16,940 bases of DNA from Alphaproteobacteria bacterium (GCA_027489415.1 JAIXZU010000164.1:1-16940); one strand, 5' to 3'; positions 1-7,622 are shown, counted from the stretch's first letter. Program-made: numbers and translations. Notes: generated from the sequence alone by a model not told the origin.

Positions 1-1061
1 AGGTGATCGCCGGCGAAATCAAGGCGAGCCTTGCCCTCTCTCGTGCCAACCAGGACCTCTCGGACCTGAACCAAAAAGGAGCTGACCAGAGTTACCTGAA
101 TTCCCAGAATTCGTTCACGGAAGCGTTGTGGATTCTGGGTGTTGTGGTGCTTGTGGTTACGCTGCTTGTGACGATTGTGAGCTTTATGGTTACGAGGGGT
201 ATTAACAGCGGTATGGTTGAGCTTAACCGAGCATTTAATGCCCTTGCCCAGCTTGATTTACGTGTGCGTGGCAAGGTTGTTGGCGATGATGAAATTGCCA
301 AGGCGATGACTCAGTTCAACAACACGGCCGTTGAACTGACGGGTGTGGTGCGTAGCACGCAGGATGCGGCGCAAACTGTAAGTGCTGCCGCCCACGAGCT
401 GAGTGCCGGTATGGAGAGCATTGCGACTGTTACCAACCAGCAGGAAGCGAGCCTGACCAACATTGCGGCGAGCCTTGAGGAAACCAGTGTTTCCGCGAGC
501 GAAGTGAACAACAAGGCCCAGCGCAGTGGCCGCGCGACCGAGGACATTGTGACCGCGATTAGTGGTGTGGTACAGAACGTAACCGAGCTTTCCGGCAGTG
601 CCAGTGCGATTGGTACGGTGCTGGAAGTGATTAAGGGCATTAGTGAGCAGATTAACCTGCTGAGCCTGAACGCGGCGATTGAAGCGGCGCGTGCCGGTGA
701 TGCCGGGCGCGGGTTTGCGGTGGTGGCCGACGAAGTGCGCAAGCTTGCCGGTAGCACCAGTGCCAGCACGGATGAGATTGCCAAGGTAGTGAGCAACCTG
801 CAAGCCAGCGTGACCAAGACCAAGCAGGCGCTGGACAGCGTGGGCGGCGCCCTTGACGAAGTGCGCAGCAACAGTGGCAGCGTGGTGGCGGCAGTTGAGC
901 AGCAGACGATTGCGGTGAACACCATCAGCCAGAGCATCGGTGAATTCCGGGTACAGATGCAGAGTGTGATGCACAACGTGCAGGAAGCGCAGATTGCGAG
1001 TTCCAGCCTGAGCCAGAGTGCCGAAGAACTGAACATGCAGACCGGACGGTTCAAGGTGTAA
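1..1061 (+). CDS. Methyl-accepting chemotaxis protein, C-terminal part (5' truncated by window)
   Basis: The frame is open from the window edge to a TAA at 1059-1061, so the gene almost certainly starts upstream; the GTG at 3 is not a real start. Counting from that codon, a hydrophobic segment at about residues 42-63 is the second transmembrane helix. A HAMP linker follows to about 117, and then a long Ala/Ser/Val-rich coiled coil. The conserved hairpin tip is at about 213-247, with NLLSLNAAIEAARAG then GRGFAVVADEVRKLA, the site that contacts CheA and CheW. It would be an inner-membrane chemoreceptor signalling to the flagellar motor or another CheA output. The ligand domain lies outside the window. 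The C-terminus (GRFKV) has no NWETF-type CheR-docking pentapeptide. No che genes are visible nearby. The family is certain; the ligand is unknown. Confidence 0.95.
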   Translation, partial: VIAGEIKASLALSRANQDLSDLNQKGADQSYLNSQNSFTEALWILGVVVLVVTLLVTIVSFMVTRGINSGMVELNRAFNALAQLDLRVRGKVVGDDEIAKAMTQFNNTAVELTGVVRSTQDAAQTVSAAAHELSAGMESIATVTNQQEASLTNIAASLEETSVSASEVNNKAQRSGRATEDIVTAISGVVQNVTELSGSASAIGTVLEVIKGISEQINLLSLNAAIEAARAGDAGRGFAVVADEVRKLAGSTSASTDEIAKVVSNLQASVTKTKQALDSVGGALDEVRSNSGSVVAAVEQQTIAVNTISQSIGEFRVQMQSVMHNVQEAQIASSSLSQSAEELNMQTGRFKV

Positions 1062-1074
1062 TCCCTGAATGCTG

Positions 1075-1102
1075 AAAGGGCCCCTATGAGGGGCCCTTTT
1101 TT
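1075..1102 (+). terminator. Rho-independent terminator after the chemoreceptor
   Basis: A perfect 11-bp stem (1075-1085 pairs with 1089-1099, AAAGGGCCCCT/AGGGGCCCTTT) has a 3-nt ATG loop and a T run to 1102. It begins 14 nt after the receptor stop. The convergent minus-strand gene ends at 1116, so the hairpin may also stop transcripts from that side, although the minus-strand tail is not T-rich. Confidence 0.9.
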
Positions 1103-1115
1103 GCGTTTGGGTAGT

Positions 1116-1505
1116 TCAGGCCATGGCGCCGAGGCCGGCCTTCATTTCTTCATGGAACGCTGCGATGATGGCGGCGAAATTGGTGGCGTTGAGGACATCG
1201 GGAAGGACGACATCCTGCTTGTGGAAGCTGAGGTGATCCTTTTCACGATAATACTGCAAGGTGATGCGGCCGAAGGTGAGCGAGCCGCGTGAAAGGCTGC
1301 GGTGGATGAGCGTGAAGTGTGGTTCAAACCCCTCGAGGCTCAGACGTTCGCTGCGTTCGCCCTGCTTGTTGAGGTGCCAGGCAGCGAGAACGACGCCTTT
1401 GCCTTGAAATTTTTCGTTTTCGGTGGCTTCCGGCCAGATGCTTTTGACGGCGGCGGTCAGGATGGCGCTGTCTTCGTTGCTGTTGCGGGTAATGGAAAGG
1501 TTCAT
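1116..1505 (-). CDS. Hypothetical protein, 129 aa
   Basis: I do not recognise this family. The ATG at 1505 is chosen over an upstream TTG because GGGAG lies about 7 nt before it on the minus strand. The protein is soluble, with no signal peptide or membrane segment. It looks like a small alpha/beta domain: an N-terminal part with SIWPEATENEKFQGKG, strands around GVVLAAWHL, RLSLEGFEPHFTLIH and GRITLQYYREKDHL, and a C-terminal helix (NFAAIIAAFHEEM). It stands alone between the chemoreceptor terminator and the phosphatase-fold gene, about 109 nt from the latter and on the same strand, so cotranscription is possible. A weak promoter-like pair (TCGACA, 17 nt, CATACA) lies upstream. Frame, codon use and RBS support a real gene; the function is unknown. 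Confidence 0.75.
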   Translation of the reverse strand: MNLSITRNSNEDSAILTAAVKSIWPEATENEKFQGKGVVLAAWHLNKQGERSERLSLEGFEPHFTLIHRSLSRGSLTFGRITLQYYREKDHLSFHKQDVVLPDVLNATNFAAIIAAFHEEMKAGLGAMA

Positions 1506-1578
1506 GAGGTGTCTCCCGTGCAAAAAGTTGCAGGAATGTGTATGCGATAGATTTGCGGGGTTGTCGAGGGGGGACGAT

Positions 1579-1605
1579 AGGAACCAAAGGAACCAGAGGA
1601 ACCGG
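1579..1605. repeat. Three tandem 9-bp repeats (AGGAACCRR)
   Basis: The units AGGAACCAA, AGGAACCAG and AGGAACCGG follow each other exactly, just downstream of the phosphatase-fold gene (stop at 1615) in the gap before the 129-aa gene. This is too short for a known repeat family and is probably a small slippage-generated microrepeat. Confidence 0.6.
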
Positions 1606-1614
1606 AGGAGGGAG

Positions 1615-2481
1615 CTATTTTGAGGTATGAGGGAGGAGGGGGAAGTCGGCGATGAGGGCGAGGTGGTCCGATGATTTCACATGGATGCGGATGATTTGGG
1701 GGGTAGGGAGGTCGGCGGACGTCAGGATGTTATCGATGGGGGTGAGGGGGGCTTTGGTGGGCCATGTGGGCAAATGGTTGGCGGCGTGGAGGGTTTTCAG
1801 GAGGGGGCGGAGGGATTCATCCCATGGCGTGGTGTTGAAGTCCCCCACAGTGATGAGGGGCGTGGGAAGTGTGGTGCTAGCCAGCATGTGCCACTGGCTG
1901 TTGCGGGCGGCCAGAGCTGTATGGGTGTGCGGGGCGTGGGGATGGATTTGGAGGACGTAAAAAGGTGTTTGGGGGTGACTGATTCTATAGAGTTCGAGGC
2001 GCTGGCCGAGGCTTTGGACATGGCTGATGGGCCAGCGGCTGAGGAGCATCATGGGCAGGTGGTAGGGTTGGGTGATGTCGGTGCTCAGGATATGGTAGGG
2101 CAGGGGCGGATTTGCGCGGATGAGGGCGGTGAGGTCCGTGTGGAGTTCTTGCAGTGAGATGATGTCGGCATTCGATTGATGGGCGAAGGCGAGTTTCGGG
2201 GCGAAGTCCAGGCTCGGGATATAGGTGTTGAGGTGGGCGACGCGGAGGGTGTTTGGGAGGCGTTCCGGCGGGGTGGATGGAAGGACAAAGCCTTGCAGGA
2301 CGGCCAGAGCTAGGGTGAGGCACGAGGCGGCCGCGAGCATGGCCAAGTGGATTTTGAGGGGGTAACGGCGGGCTAAAGCCCAGCCAGTGAGGGCGAGGGC
2401 CAAGGTTAGGGTGATAGGAATCGCCATACTGAACAGGACGTTCAGTAACCAGTGAATGTTGGCGATTCCTGTTTCCAACAT
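1615..2481 (-). CDS. Membrane-anchored endonuclease/exonuclease/phosphatase-family protein
   Basis: 288 aa. Two hydrophobic helices at about residues 13-35 and 43-67 anchor the N-terminus, and a catalytic domain follows. The EEP fold (DNase I / Mg-dependent phosphodiesterase) is shown by HLNTY (N85), IISLQELH (Q111, E112), LQIHPHAP (H180), the strong TVGDFNTTPW motif (D214, N216), PIDNIL (D250) and SSDHLALIADF (D272, H273). These are the metal-binding and catalytic positions of the family. After two membrane helices the domain most likely faces the periplasm. The substrate cannot be read from the sequence; nucleic acid, phospholipid and other phosphodiesters are all used in this superfamily. 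The ATG at 2481 is 6 nt after the helicase stop, so the two genes are very likely cotranscribed. The protein is rich in Pro, His and Thr, as expected from the strand's C-rich coding bias. Confidence 0.88.
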   Translation of the reverse strand: MLETGIANIHWLLNVLFSMAIPITLTLALALTGWALARRYPLKIHLAMLAAASCLTLALAVLQGFVLPSTPPERLPNTLRVAHLNTYIPSLDFAPKLAFAHQSNADIISLQELHTDLTALIRANPPLPYHILSTDITQPYHLPMMLLSRWPISHVQSLGQRLELYRISHPQTPFYVLQIHPHAPHTHTALAARNSQWHMLASTTLPTPLITVGDFNTTPWDESLRPLLKTLHAANHLPTWPTKAPLTPIDNILTSADLPTPQIIRIHVKSSDHLALIADFPLLPHTSK

Positions 2482-2487
2482 CGGCGG

Positions 2488-4875
2488 TTAAGTGATTTGC
2501 AGGTTGGCGAGGCTGGCGAGCAGGCGTTTTTGGCCGGCATGCTTGAAGGTGATGACCAGCTTGGTTTCCGCGCCGGAGCCTTCCACCGCGTTGATGAGGC
2601 CTGCGCCGAACTTGGTGTGGTGGACTTTTTGGCCCACGGCATAGTCCGAATTGCTCATGCTGGCTTTGGGGCTTTCCGCCTGCTGCTGGAGCTGGGTTTT
2701 GGAGTAGGCGATCATCGGTTCGGCAGGGCGGGCGTAGTCGGTTCCCGTTTTATTGCTGCGGAAGTCGGTTCTTGAGCCTTGCTGGGGGCGGAAACCGCCG
2801 CCACCGAAGCTGCCGCCACCGCCGCCGTAGGACGCGCCGCCGCTGTTGCTATAGCCGAAGGGGCTGCGGTTGGGCATCATGCCGCCGACGGTGCGGATGT
2901 GTTCGGGTGGGATTTCGCCGATAAAGCGCGAGGGGGCTCCCGGCAGGAACTGGCCGTACATGCGGCGGGCGTGGGCGAAGCTGATGACAAGCTTGCGGCG
3001 GGCGCGGGTGATGGCGACGTAGGCCAAACGACGTTCTTCTTCCAGCCCCTTCTGGCCTTCTTCGTTCATGGCGCGTTGGTTAGGGAAGATGCCTTCTTCG
3101 AAACCGGGGAGAAAGACAGTATGGAATTCCAGCCCTTTGGCGGCGTGGATGGTCATCATTTTGATGGTGTCCGCGGTTTCTTCGGTGTCGGCGTCCGAGA
3201 CCAGGGAGACGTGGTCCAGGAAGCTGTTGAGGTCCGGATAGTCCTGCATCGCGCGGAGCATTTCCTTGAGGTTGTCCATGCGCGTTTTGGCGTCTTCGGC
3301 GCCTTCGGTTTTGTCGTCCCGTAGCATTTGCAGGTAGCCGGATTCTTCGAGCATGCGTTCGGCGAGCCTATCGGGGGATTCTATCTGCATGACGGTGCGC
3401 CATGTGGTGAGGTTGAGGAGGAAGTTGCCCAGTGCGCTGCCGGATTTGCCGGAGACCTGACCGCGCTCGATGAGGTTACGGGTGGCGATTTCCAAGCTTT
3501 CGCCGGTGGTGCGGGCCTCGTGGTCAATCGTGGCCAGAGTGGTATCCCCCACACCGCGGCGGGGGACGTTGACGATGCGCTGGAAGGCGAGGTTGTCGGT
3601 AGGGTTGGCGATGAGGCGGAGGTAGGCGAGAGCGTCCCGGATTTCCTTGCGTTCATAGAACTTCAGGCCGCCGACAAAGGTGTAGGGCAAGCCTGCGCGG
3701 ATGAGGGCTTCTTCCAAGGAACGGGTTTGGGCGGCGGTGCGGACGAGGAGGGCGATGTCCTCGTATTTTCCGCCGTTGCGGTTGTGCTGCCAGGCGGCGT
3801 CCGCGACGAAGCGGGCTTCCTCGCGATCGTCCGTTTGGGGGTGGAGTTCGATTTGCGAGCCGTCGCCGAAGTCCGTCCAGAGCGATTTGCCGTGGCGCTG
3901 CTTGTTGTTGGCGATGACACCGTTGGCGGCGGCGAGAATGTGGCCGGTACAGCGGTAGTTTTGCTCCAAGCGGATGACTTCGGCGCCTTCGAAGTCCTTT
4001 TCAAAGCGGAGAATGTTGGCGACTTGGGCGCCGCGCCAGCTATAGATGGACTGGTCGTCGTCCCCCACCACCACCAGGTTGGGACGTTCTTGCGGCGGGG
4101 CGAGCAGCCGCAGCAGCTCGTACTGCACGGGGTTGGTGTCCTGGTACTCGTCCACCATGATGTATTTGAGGGTGCGCTGGTAGTGCTCGGCGATGTCCGG
4201 ATGGCGGGTGAGGAGGTGTAGAGGGAGGAGGAGGAGGTCCCCGAAGTCCACGGCGTTCAGGGCCTTCAGGCGCGTTTGGTATTCGGTGAAGAGTTGCTGG
4301 CCGCGATTGCCGAGAGTGGCGTATTCGTCGGACGGCACTTCGAGGGGAGTCCAGCCGTGGTCCTTGTAGCGGTTGAACAGGTTGGTGACGAGGCGCGGTG
4401 GGAATTGCTGGGGGTCTACGCCGGCATCCTTCAGGATTTGGGTGACGAGGCGTTGCTGGTCGTCGGGGTCGAGAATCACGAACTGGGGGCGGAGGCCGAC
4501 GCGCTCGGCATGGGTGCGCAGGAGCCGAACGCCCAAGCGGTGGAAGGTGCCGAGCCACATGCCGGAGGTGGACTGGCCGATGAGTTTTTCGGTCCGTTCC
4601 GCCATTTCCTTGGCGGCCTTGTTGGTAAAGGTTACGGCGAGGATTTGGGAAGGGTAGGCGCTTTGCGTGAGCAGCATGTAAGCGATACGGCGGGTAAGCA
4701 CGTTGGTTTTACCTGTGCCGGCGCCCGCGAGGATGAGGAGGGGGCCGTCGATATGCTGGACGGCTTTGGCCTGTTCCGGATTCAGGCCCTGCAGCAGGGC
4801 TTCGGCGGGGTTGTGAAAGGACGTGCCGCTGGTTTGCGGGAGGGTTTCGGGCGTGTCGTATTCTTCTAAAAACAT
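2488..4875 (-). CDS. uvrD: UvrD/PcrA-type superfamily 1 DNA helicase
   Basis: 795 aa, complete, 3'-to-5' ATP-dependent DNA helicase of nucleotide-excision and mismatch repair and replication-fork rescue. SF1 motifs run in order: Q-motif LNPEQAKAV (31-39), Walker A AGAGTGKT (50-57), TFTNKAAKEM (82-91), GTFHRLG (109-115), Walker B VDEYQDTNP (241-249), motif III GDDDQSIYSWRGA (271-283), motif IV RLEQNYR (302-308), motif V TIHAAKGLEF (575-584) and motif VI EERRLAYVAITRAR (613-626). A flexible linker at about 677-700 is nearly all Gly/Ser. The C-terminal VGQKVHHTKFGAG module (about 747-795) is the Tudor-like domain of PcrA/UvrD that contacts RNA polymerase. Whether to call it uvrD or pcrA is a naming choice. 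The Shine-Dalgarno is poor and the candidate promoter would give a leader of only about 11 nt. It heads a two-gene unit with the phosphatase-fold gene. Confidence 0.96.
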   Translation of the reverse strand: MFLEEYDTPETLPQTSGTSFHNPAEALLQGLNPEQAKAVQHIDGPLLILAGAGTGKTNVLTRRIAYMLLTQSAYPSQILAVTFTNKAAKEMAERTEKLIGQSTSGMWLGTFHRLGVRLLRTHAERVGLRPQFVILDPDDQQRLVTQILKDAGVDPQQFPPRLVTNLFNRYKDHGWTPLEVPSDEYATLGNRGQQLFTEYQTRLKALNAVDFGDLLLLPLHLLTRHPDIAEHYQRTLKYIMVDEYQDTNPVQYELLRLLAPPQERPNLVVVGDDDQSIYSWRGAQVANILRFEKDFEGAEVIRLEQNYRCTGHILAAANGVIANNKQRHGKSLWTDFGDGSQIELHPQTDDREEARFVADAAWQHNRNGGKYEDIALLVRTAAQTRSLEEALIRAGLPYTFVGGLKFYERKEIRDALAYLRLIANPTDNLAFQRIVNVPRRGVGDTTLATIDHEARTTGESLEIATRNLIERGQVSGKSGSALGNFLLNLTTWRTVMQIESPDRLAERMLEESGYLQMLRDDKTEGAEDAKTRMDNLKEMLRAMQDYPDLNSFLDHVSLVSDADTEETADTIKMMTIHAAKGLEFHTVFLPGFEEGIFPNQRAMNEEGQKGLEEERRLAYVAITRARRKLVISFAHARRMYGQFLPGAPSRFIGEIPPEHIRTVGGMMPNRSPFGYSNSGGASYGGGGGSFGGGGFRPQQGSRTDFRSNKTGTDYARPAEPMIAYSKTQLQQQAESPKASMSNSDYAVGQKVHHTKFGAGLINAVEGSGAETKLVITFKHAGQKRLLASLANLQIT

Positions 4876-4892
4876 GGGGGCACCGTAGGCGG

Positions 4893-4922
4893 ATTATGGG
4901 GTTTTGAAAAGGGTTCGTTCAA
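4893..4922 (-). promoter_or_regulatory. Candidate sigma-70 promoter for the helicase
   Basis: On the minus strand TTGAAC (4922-4917) and CATAAT (4898-4893) are separated by 18 nt. The -10 matches at 5 of 6 positions and the -35 at 4 of 6. The start of transcription would fall near 4886, about 11 nt before the ATG. No GTTC-N7-GTTC LexA box was seen here. Confidence 0.45.
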
Positions 4923-4967
4923 AATTGGGGCGCCTGAATGAAGGGCATGTTTGCCGCACCGTTGGCG

Positions 4968-4996
4968 TTGCACGCGCTGCCAGAGATGCCTATAAT
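4968..4996 (+). promoter_or_regulatory. Near-consensus sigma-70 promoter
   Basis: TTGCAC (4968-4973), a 17-nt spacer and a perfect TATAAT (4991-4996). Transcription should start at about 5002-5004, on or next to the ATG at 5004. This rules out the longer reading (ATG 4938) as the main start, because that codon lies upstream of the promoter. Confidence 0.75.
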
Positions 4997-5003
4997 AAAT
5001 GTA

Positions 5004-5705
5004 ATGGTACATTTTTCTTCAGCCGCCGCAGACATGCCCTTAAAAGCGCGGATTCAGCGTGGGTGGTGGCGGTTTATGCTGCTGCGCCAGAAGCTTATGA
5101 ACGGACTGTTAACGCACTTGTACGGCACGCCCATGCAGGTTTTGCCCGCCGGACATGTGGGGCTGGCTGGAGCACTGGTATTATGGATGGCCCAAGACGG
5201 TGGCCGCCAGATGGTGATGCTGCGTAACCCCAAAGCGCGGGACAGCCGCGCGCGGCTGGTAAGTTTTATGGGCCTTGGCAAGCATGGTGACGTCGCGACT
5301 GCGATGAAAGCGGCGGCGCGGGCACAGTTGGGCGAGTTATTCGCGAAGACCCTGAAACTCGATAAGATTGCAATTGACCGCATTGCGGCGGCGCCGATGT
5401 TTACCTTCACCGATGACGAAAACGGCATTGTGACGCCGGTGCAGGTGCTGGTGTGGGTGATGCAGATTCAGCCGGTGCAGCTGGAGCTGCTGAAACTGGT
5501 GGAAGGCAGTGAGTTGATGCTGGTGAGTGAGCAGGTGCTGGCGCAGGGCAAGGCGACCTATGTGGCGCCGACCCATGTGAGCCTGTGGCGCAGTGTGCAG
5601 CGGCACTTGCCGGTGCGGGCCCTGCCGCGTGACGATGAGAGTGGGGCAAGTGAAGAGCGGGTTGCTGAGGCTGAGAAGACACCGGCAGGGCGCTTGCTGC
5701 ATTAG
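5004..5705 (+). CDS. Hypothetical protein, 233 aa, possibly leaderless; weak Nudix-like look
   Basis: I do not recognise the family with confidence. The start is set by the promoter at 4968-4996: ATG 5004 coincides with the predicted transcript start and has no Shine-Dalgarno, as in a leaderless mRNA. ATG 5034 (223 aa) is the alternative, also without an RBS. The N-terminus is basic (KARIQRGWWRFMLLRQKL). The middle, LPAGHVGLAGALVLW, RQMVMLRNPK, then GLGKHGDVATAMKAAARAQLGELF, has the spacing of a Nudix hydrolase, where the Nudix box follows a beta-strand pair. The Glu/Arg metal ligands of a true Nudix box are missing, so this would be a non-catalytic relative at best. VTPVQVLVWVMQIQPVQLELL resembles the later Nudix strands. 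The C-terminal 25 residues are charged and probably disordered. It is divergent from the helicase gene. Confidence 0.7.
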   Translation: MVHFSSAAADMPLKARIQRGWWRFMLLRQKLMNGLLTHLYGTPMQVLPAGHVGLAGALVLWMAQDGGRQMVMLRNPKARDSRARLVSFMGLGKHGDVATAMKAAARAQLGELFAKTLKLDKIAIDRIAAAPMFTFTDDENGIVTPVQVLVWVMQIQPVQLELLKLVEGSELMLVSEQVLAQGKATYVAPTHVSLWRSVQRHLPVRALPRDDESGASEERVAEAEKTPAGRLLH

Positions 5706-5789
5706 TAATTTATTAATAAAGCATTTGATTTTGTTGCGCGATTGAGTGGTTGGTTTTATATCGGTTGCAGGTTCAACCGGAGAAACATC

Positions 5790-6005
5790 ATGCCGATTAT
5801 TTATCGAGGAAAAGACGTGACTGCCGAGGTAAAGAGTGGAACTTTTGATACGGCCAAGGCGGCGGCTGAGATGAGGGCTTGCGGGGCTATTATTCAGCCG
5901 GAAGGTTATTCCTCTGATTCCGCGCAGGCTTTGGCAAGTGAGGCTTTGAGACGCCTGTTTGATATCCACCCGCGCGTTGATATCAAAACCTTGACTATTA
6001 AGTAA
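5790..6005 (+). CDS. Small hypothetical protein, 71 aa
   Basis: Starts at ATG 5790 with CGGAGA 6-7 nt upstream; the in-frame start at 5742 has no RBS. The short soluble protein begins PIIYRGKDVTAEVKSGTFDTAKAAAEMRA and ends in a predicted helix followed by IHPRVDIKTLTIK. There are no cysteine clusters and no membrane segment, and I recognise no family. No terminator separates it from the 233-aa gene 84 nt upstream, so it may share that transcript. A 6-bp hairpin (CGGTTG 5762-5767 with CAACCG 5774-5779) overlaps the first base or two of its ribosome binding site and could modulate translation. A terminator follows 10 nt after the stop. Confidence 0.7.
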   Translation: MPIIYRGKDVTAEVKSGTFDTAKAAAEMRACGAIIQPEGYSSDSAQALASEALRRLFDIHPRVDIKTLTIK

Positions 6006-6015
6006 CTTGGATAAC

Positions 6016-6041
6016 GAAACGGGGGCATTGGCCCCCGTTTC
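6016..6041. terminator. Hairpin between convergent genes, probable bidirectional terminator
   Basis: A perfect 11-bp stem, GAAACGGGGGC (6016-6026) with GCCCCCGTTTC (6031-6041), and a 4-nt loop. It lies between the 71-aa gene (stop 6005, plus) and lysS (stop 6055, minus). The stem ends in A/T pairs, but neither side has a long T tail, so it is a modest intrinsic terminator for each direction. Confidence 0.75.
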
Positions 6042-6054
6042 TGTAGTGTGGTGC

Positions 6055-7587
6055 TTAGTCCGCTTTGGGGCGGAGGAGGGGGAAGAGGAGGACGTCCCGG
6101 ATGCTCGGTTGGTTGGTGAGGAGCATGGCGAGGCGGTCGATTCCCAGACCCACACCGAAGGCGGGGGGCATGCCGGTTTCGAGGGCGTGGAGGAAGTCAT
6201 GGTCAAACGGCATGGCTTCGGCGTTGCCCGCTTTGGCTTTTTCGATTTGGGCCATGAAGCGGCTGCGTTGGTCTATCGGGTCGTTTAGTTCACTATAGAA
6301 TTCCCCGTGCTCGCGGCCTGCGATGTAGAGCTCGGCGCGTTGCGTCCAGCCCGGGCGGCCGGGGATCTGGCGCACGAGGGGCGAGGTTTCGATGGGGTAG
6401 TCCATGATATAGGTCGGCTGAATGAGCTGCTTTTCAACGAGTTCTTCGAAGCAGAGTTGGAAGAGCTCGCCGTAGGGCACCATGGGGGTGGGCACTGGAA
6501 CACCTTTAGCTTTGGCCGCGGTGGCGAGGGAATCGACGTGTTCGAGGTCTGCTTCGGTGAAGCCTGCTTTGGTGAGGAGAGCGTCGCGCATCGTCATGCG
6601 GGTGAAGGCGGGGGCGAAGTCGATTTCGCCTTCCGCATAGGTGATTTTGGTGGTGCCGCAGACGGTTTGGACGGTGTGGCGGAGCATGTCTTCCATAAAC
6701 GTCATGGCGTCTTCCCGCGTGCCGTAGGCGCAGTAGAACTCCAGCATCGTGAATTCCGGGTTGTGCTTGATGCTGATGCCTTCGTTGCGGAAGTTGCGGG
6801 AGAGCTCGTAGACACGTTCAAAGCCGCCGACGAGGAGGCGTTTGAGGAAGAGCTCGGGGGCGATACGGAGGTTCAGGGGGATGTCGAGAGCATTATGGTG
6901 CGTGCTGAAGGGGCGGGCTGAAGCGCCGCCTGCCTGGTGCTGGAGGACGGGGGTTTCGACTTCCAGATAGCCGTGACTGTCCAGGAAGCCGCGGATGGCG
7001 GTGATGGCGCGGGAGCGGGCGGTGAAGGTGGCGCGGACGTCCGGGTTCATGATGAGGTCCAGATACCGCTGGCGGTAGCGGGCTTCGATGTCCGCGATGC
7101 CGTGGTATTTGTCCGGTAGCGGTTGCAGGCCCTTGGTGAGGATAGCGAAGCTTTCAACGTGGAGGGAGAGTTCGCCCTTGTTGGTGCGGCTGATGTGGCC
7201 GGTGACGCCGAGGATATCGCCGATGTCGGTGCAGTCGTTGAACAGGGCGAAGACTTCGGGGCCGGAGGCGTCGAGGCTCACGGTGATTTGGAACTGGCCG
7301 GAGGCGTCTTGAATCCGGGCAAAGATGAGCTTGCCGAAGGAGCGCAACAGCATAAGGCGGCCGGCGAGGCTGTAGGTGGGGGTGGGGGTGTCGATTAAAG
7401 CTTGTTGGCTGTAGAGGGTTGTGTCCGCATAAAGCGTGCTGAGTTCGGCCGCGGTGGCGGTGGGTTTGAAATCATTAGGGTAGGAGGTGCCGCCACGCTT
7501 GAGATATTCTGCAAATTTGAATTCGCGCTGGGCGCGGAGGTCTGAGATGGATTCGGGGCTATTTTGGGGGGCTGCGGATGTGTTCAT
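6055..7587 (-). CDS. lysS: Lysyl-tRNA synthetase, class II
   Basis: 510 aa, full length for LysS. It charges tRNA-Lys with lysine using ATP, in the cytoplasm. The N-terminal OB-fold anticodon-binding domain spans about 72-150. The catalytic class II core carries motif 1 around 201-227 (FLDSHGYLEVETPVL), motif 2 with RNFRNEG and HNPEFTMLEFY (264-285), and motif 3 GVGLGIDRLAMLL (478-490). The lysine and ATP pocket residues around TSPLVR (401-406) and EFYSELNDP (429-437) are present. Start ATG 7587 has no Shine-Dalgarno; a candidate promoter places the transcript start at or next to the ATG. Most alphaproteobacteria I know of use the unrelated class I enzyme, so class II is a taxonomic clue if the host is one. 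It is monocistronic, between a terminator hairpin and tRNA-Thr. Confidence 0.97.
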   Translation of the reverse strand: MNTSAAPQNSPESISDLRAQREFKFAEYLKRGGTSYPNDFKPTATAAELSTLYADTTLYSQQALIDTPTPTYSLAGRLMLLRSFGKLIFARIQDASGQFQITVSLDASGPEVFALFNDCTDIGDILGVTGHISRTNKGELSLHVESFAILTKGLQPLPDKYHGIADIEARYRQRYLDLIMNPDVRATFTARSRAITAIRGFLDSHGYLEVETPVLQHQAGGASARPFSTHHNALDIPLNLRIAPELFLKRLLVGGFERVYELSRNFRNEGISIKHNPEFTMLEFYCAYGTREDAMTFMEDMLRHTVQTVCGTTKITYAEGEIDFAPAFTRMTMRDALLTKAGFTEADLEHVDSLATAAKAKGVPVPTPMVPYGELFQLCFEELVEKQLIQPTYIMDYPIETSPLVRQIPGRPGWTQRAELYIAGREHGEFYSELNDPIDQRSRFMAQIEKAKAGNAEAMPFDHDFLHALETGMPPAFGVGLGIDRLAMLLTNQPSIRDVLLFPLLRPKAD

Positions 7588-7593
7588 GGCTTG

Positions 7594-7622
7594 TTTTTAA
7601 GGCTTTTAAGCCTTTGTGGCAA
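7594..7622 (-). promoter_or_regulatory. Candidate lysS promoter with a palindrome filling its spacer
   Basis: On the minus strand TTGCCA (7622-7617) and TAAAAA (7599-7594) are 17 nt apart, predicting a start near 7587, at the ATG. The palindrome AAGGCTT-TT-AAGCCTT (7599-7614) fills most of the spacer, where a repressor would block RNA polymerase. The -35 matches consensus at 5 of 6 positions, the -10 at 4 of 6. Confidence 0.4.

Noticed and set aside
258..974. Long minus-strand frames across the chemoreceptor gene
   Set aside because: The chemoreceptor frame on the other strand has every expected motif; the antisense products are His/Leu/Ser-biased with no recognisable domain.
1579..1605. CRISPR-like or functional repeat array
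   Set aside because: Only three 9-bp units without spacers; no cas genes. No CRISPR array, insertion sequence or transposase is visible anywhere in the window.
3328..4221. 297-aa open frame on the plus strand inside the helicase gene (also frames at 2779-3324 and 4276-4869)
   Set aside because: These are antisense shadows of a well-supported helicase, rich in Gly, Val, Glu and Ala from reading G-rich complement codons, with no family motif and no RBS.
4876..4967. SOS (LexA) box before the helicase, because of GTTCGTTC at 4913-4920
   Set aside because: The two GTTC units are adjacent rather than separated by 7 nt as in the alphaproteobacterial LexA box.
4938..5003. ATG at 4938 as start of the 233-aa gene
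   Set aside because: It lies upstream of the near-consensus promoter at 4968-4996, so the main transcript would not contain it.
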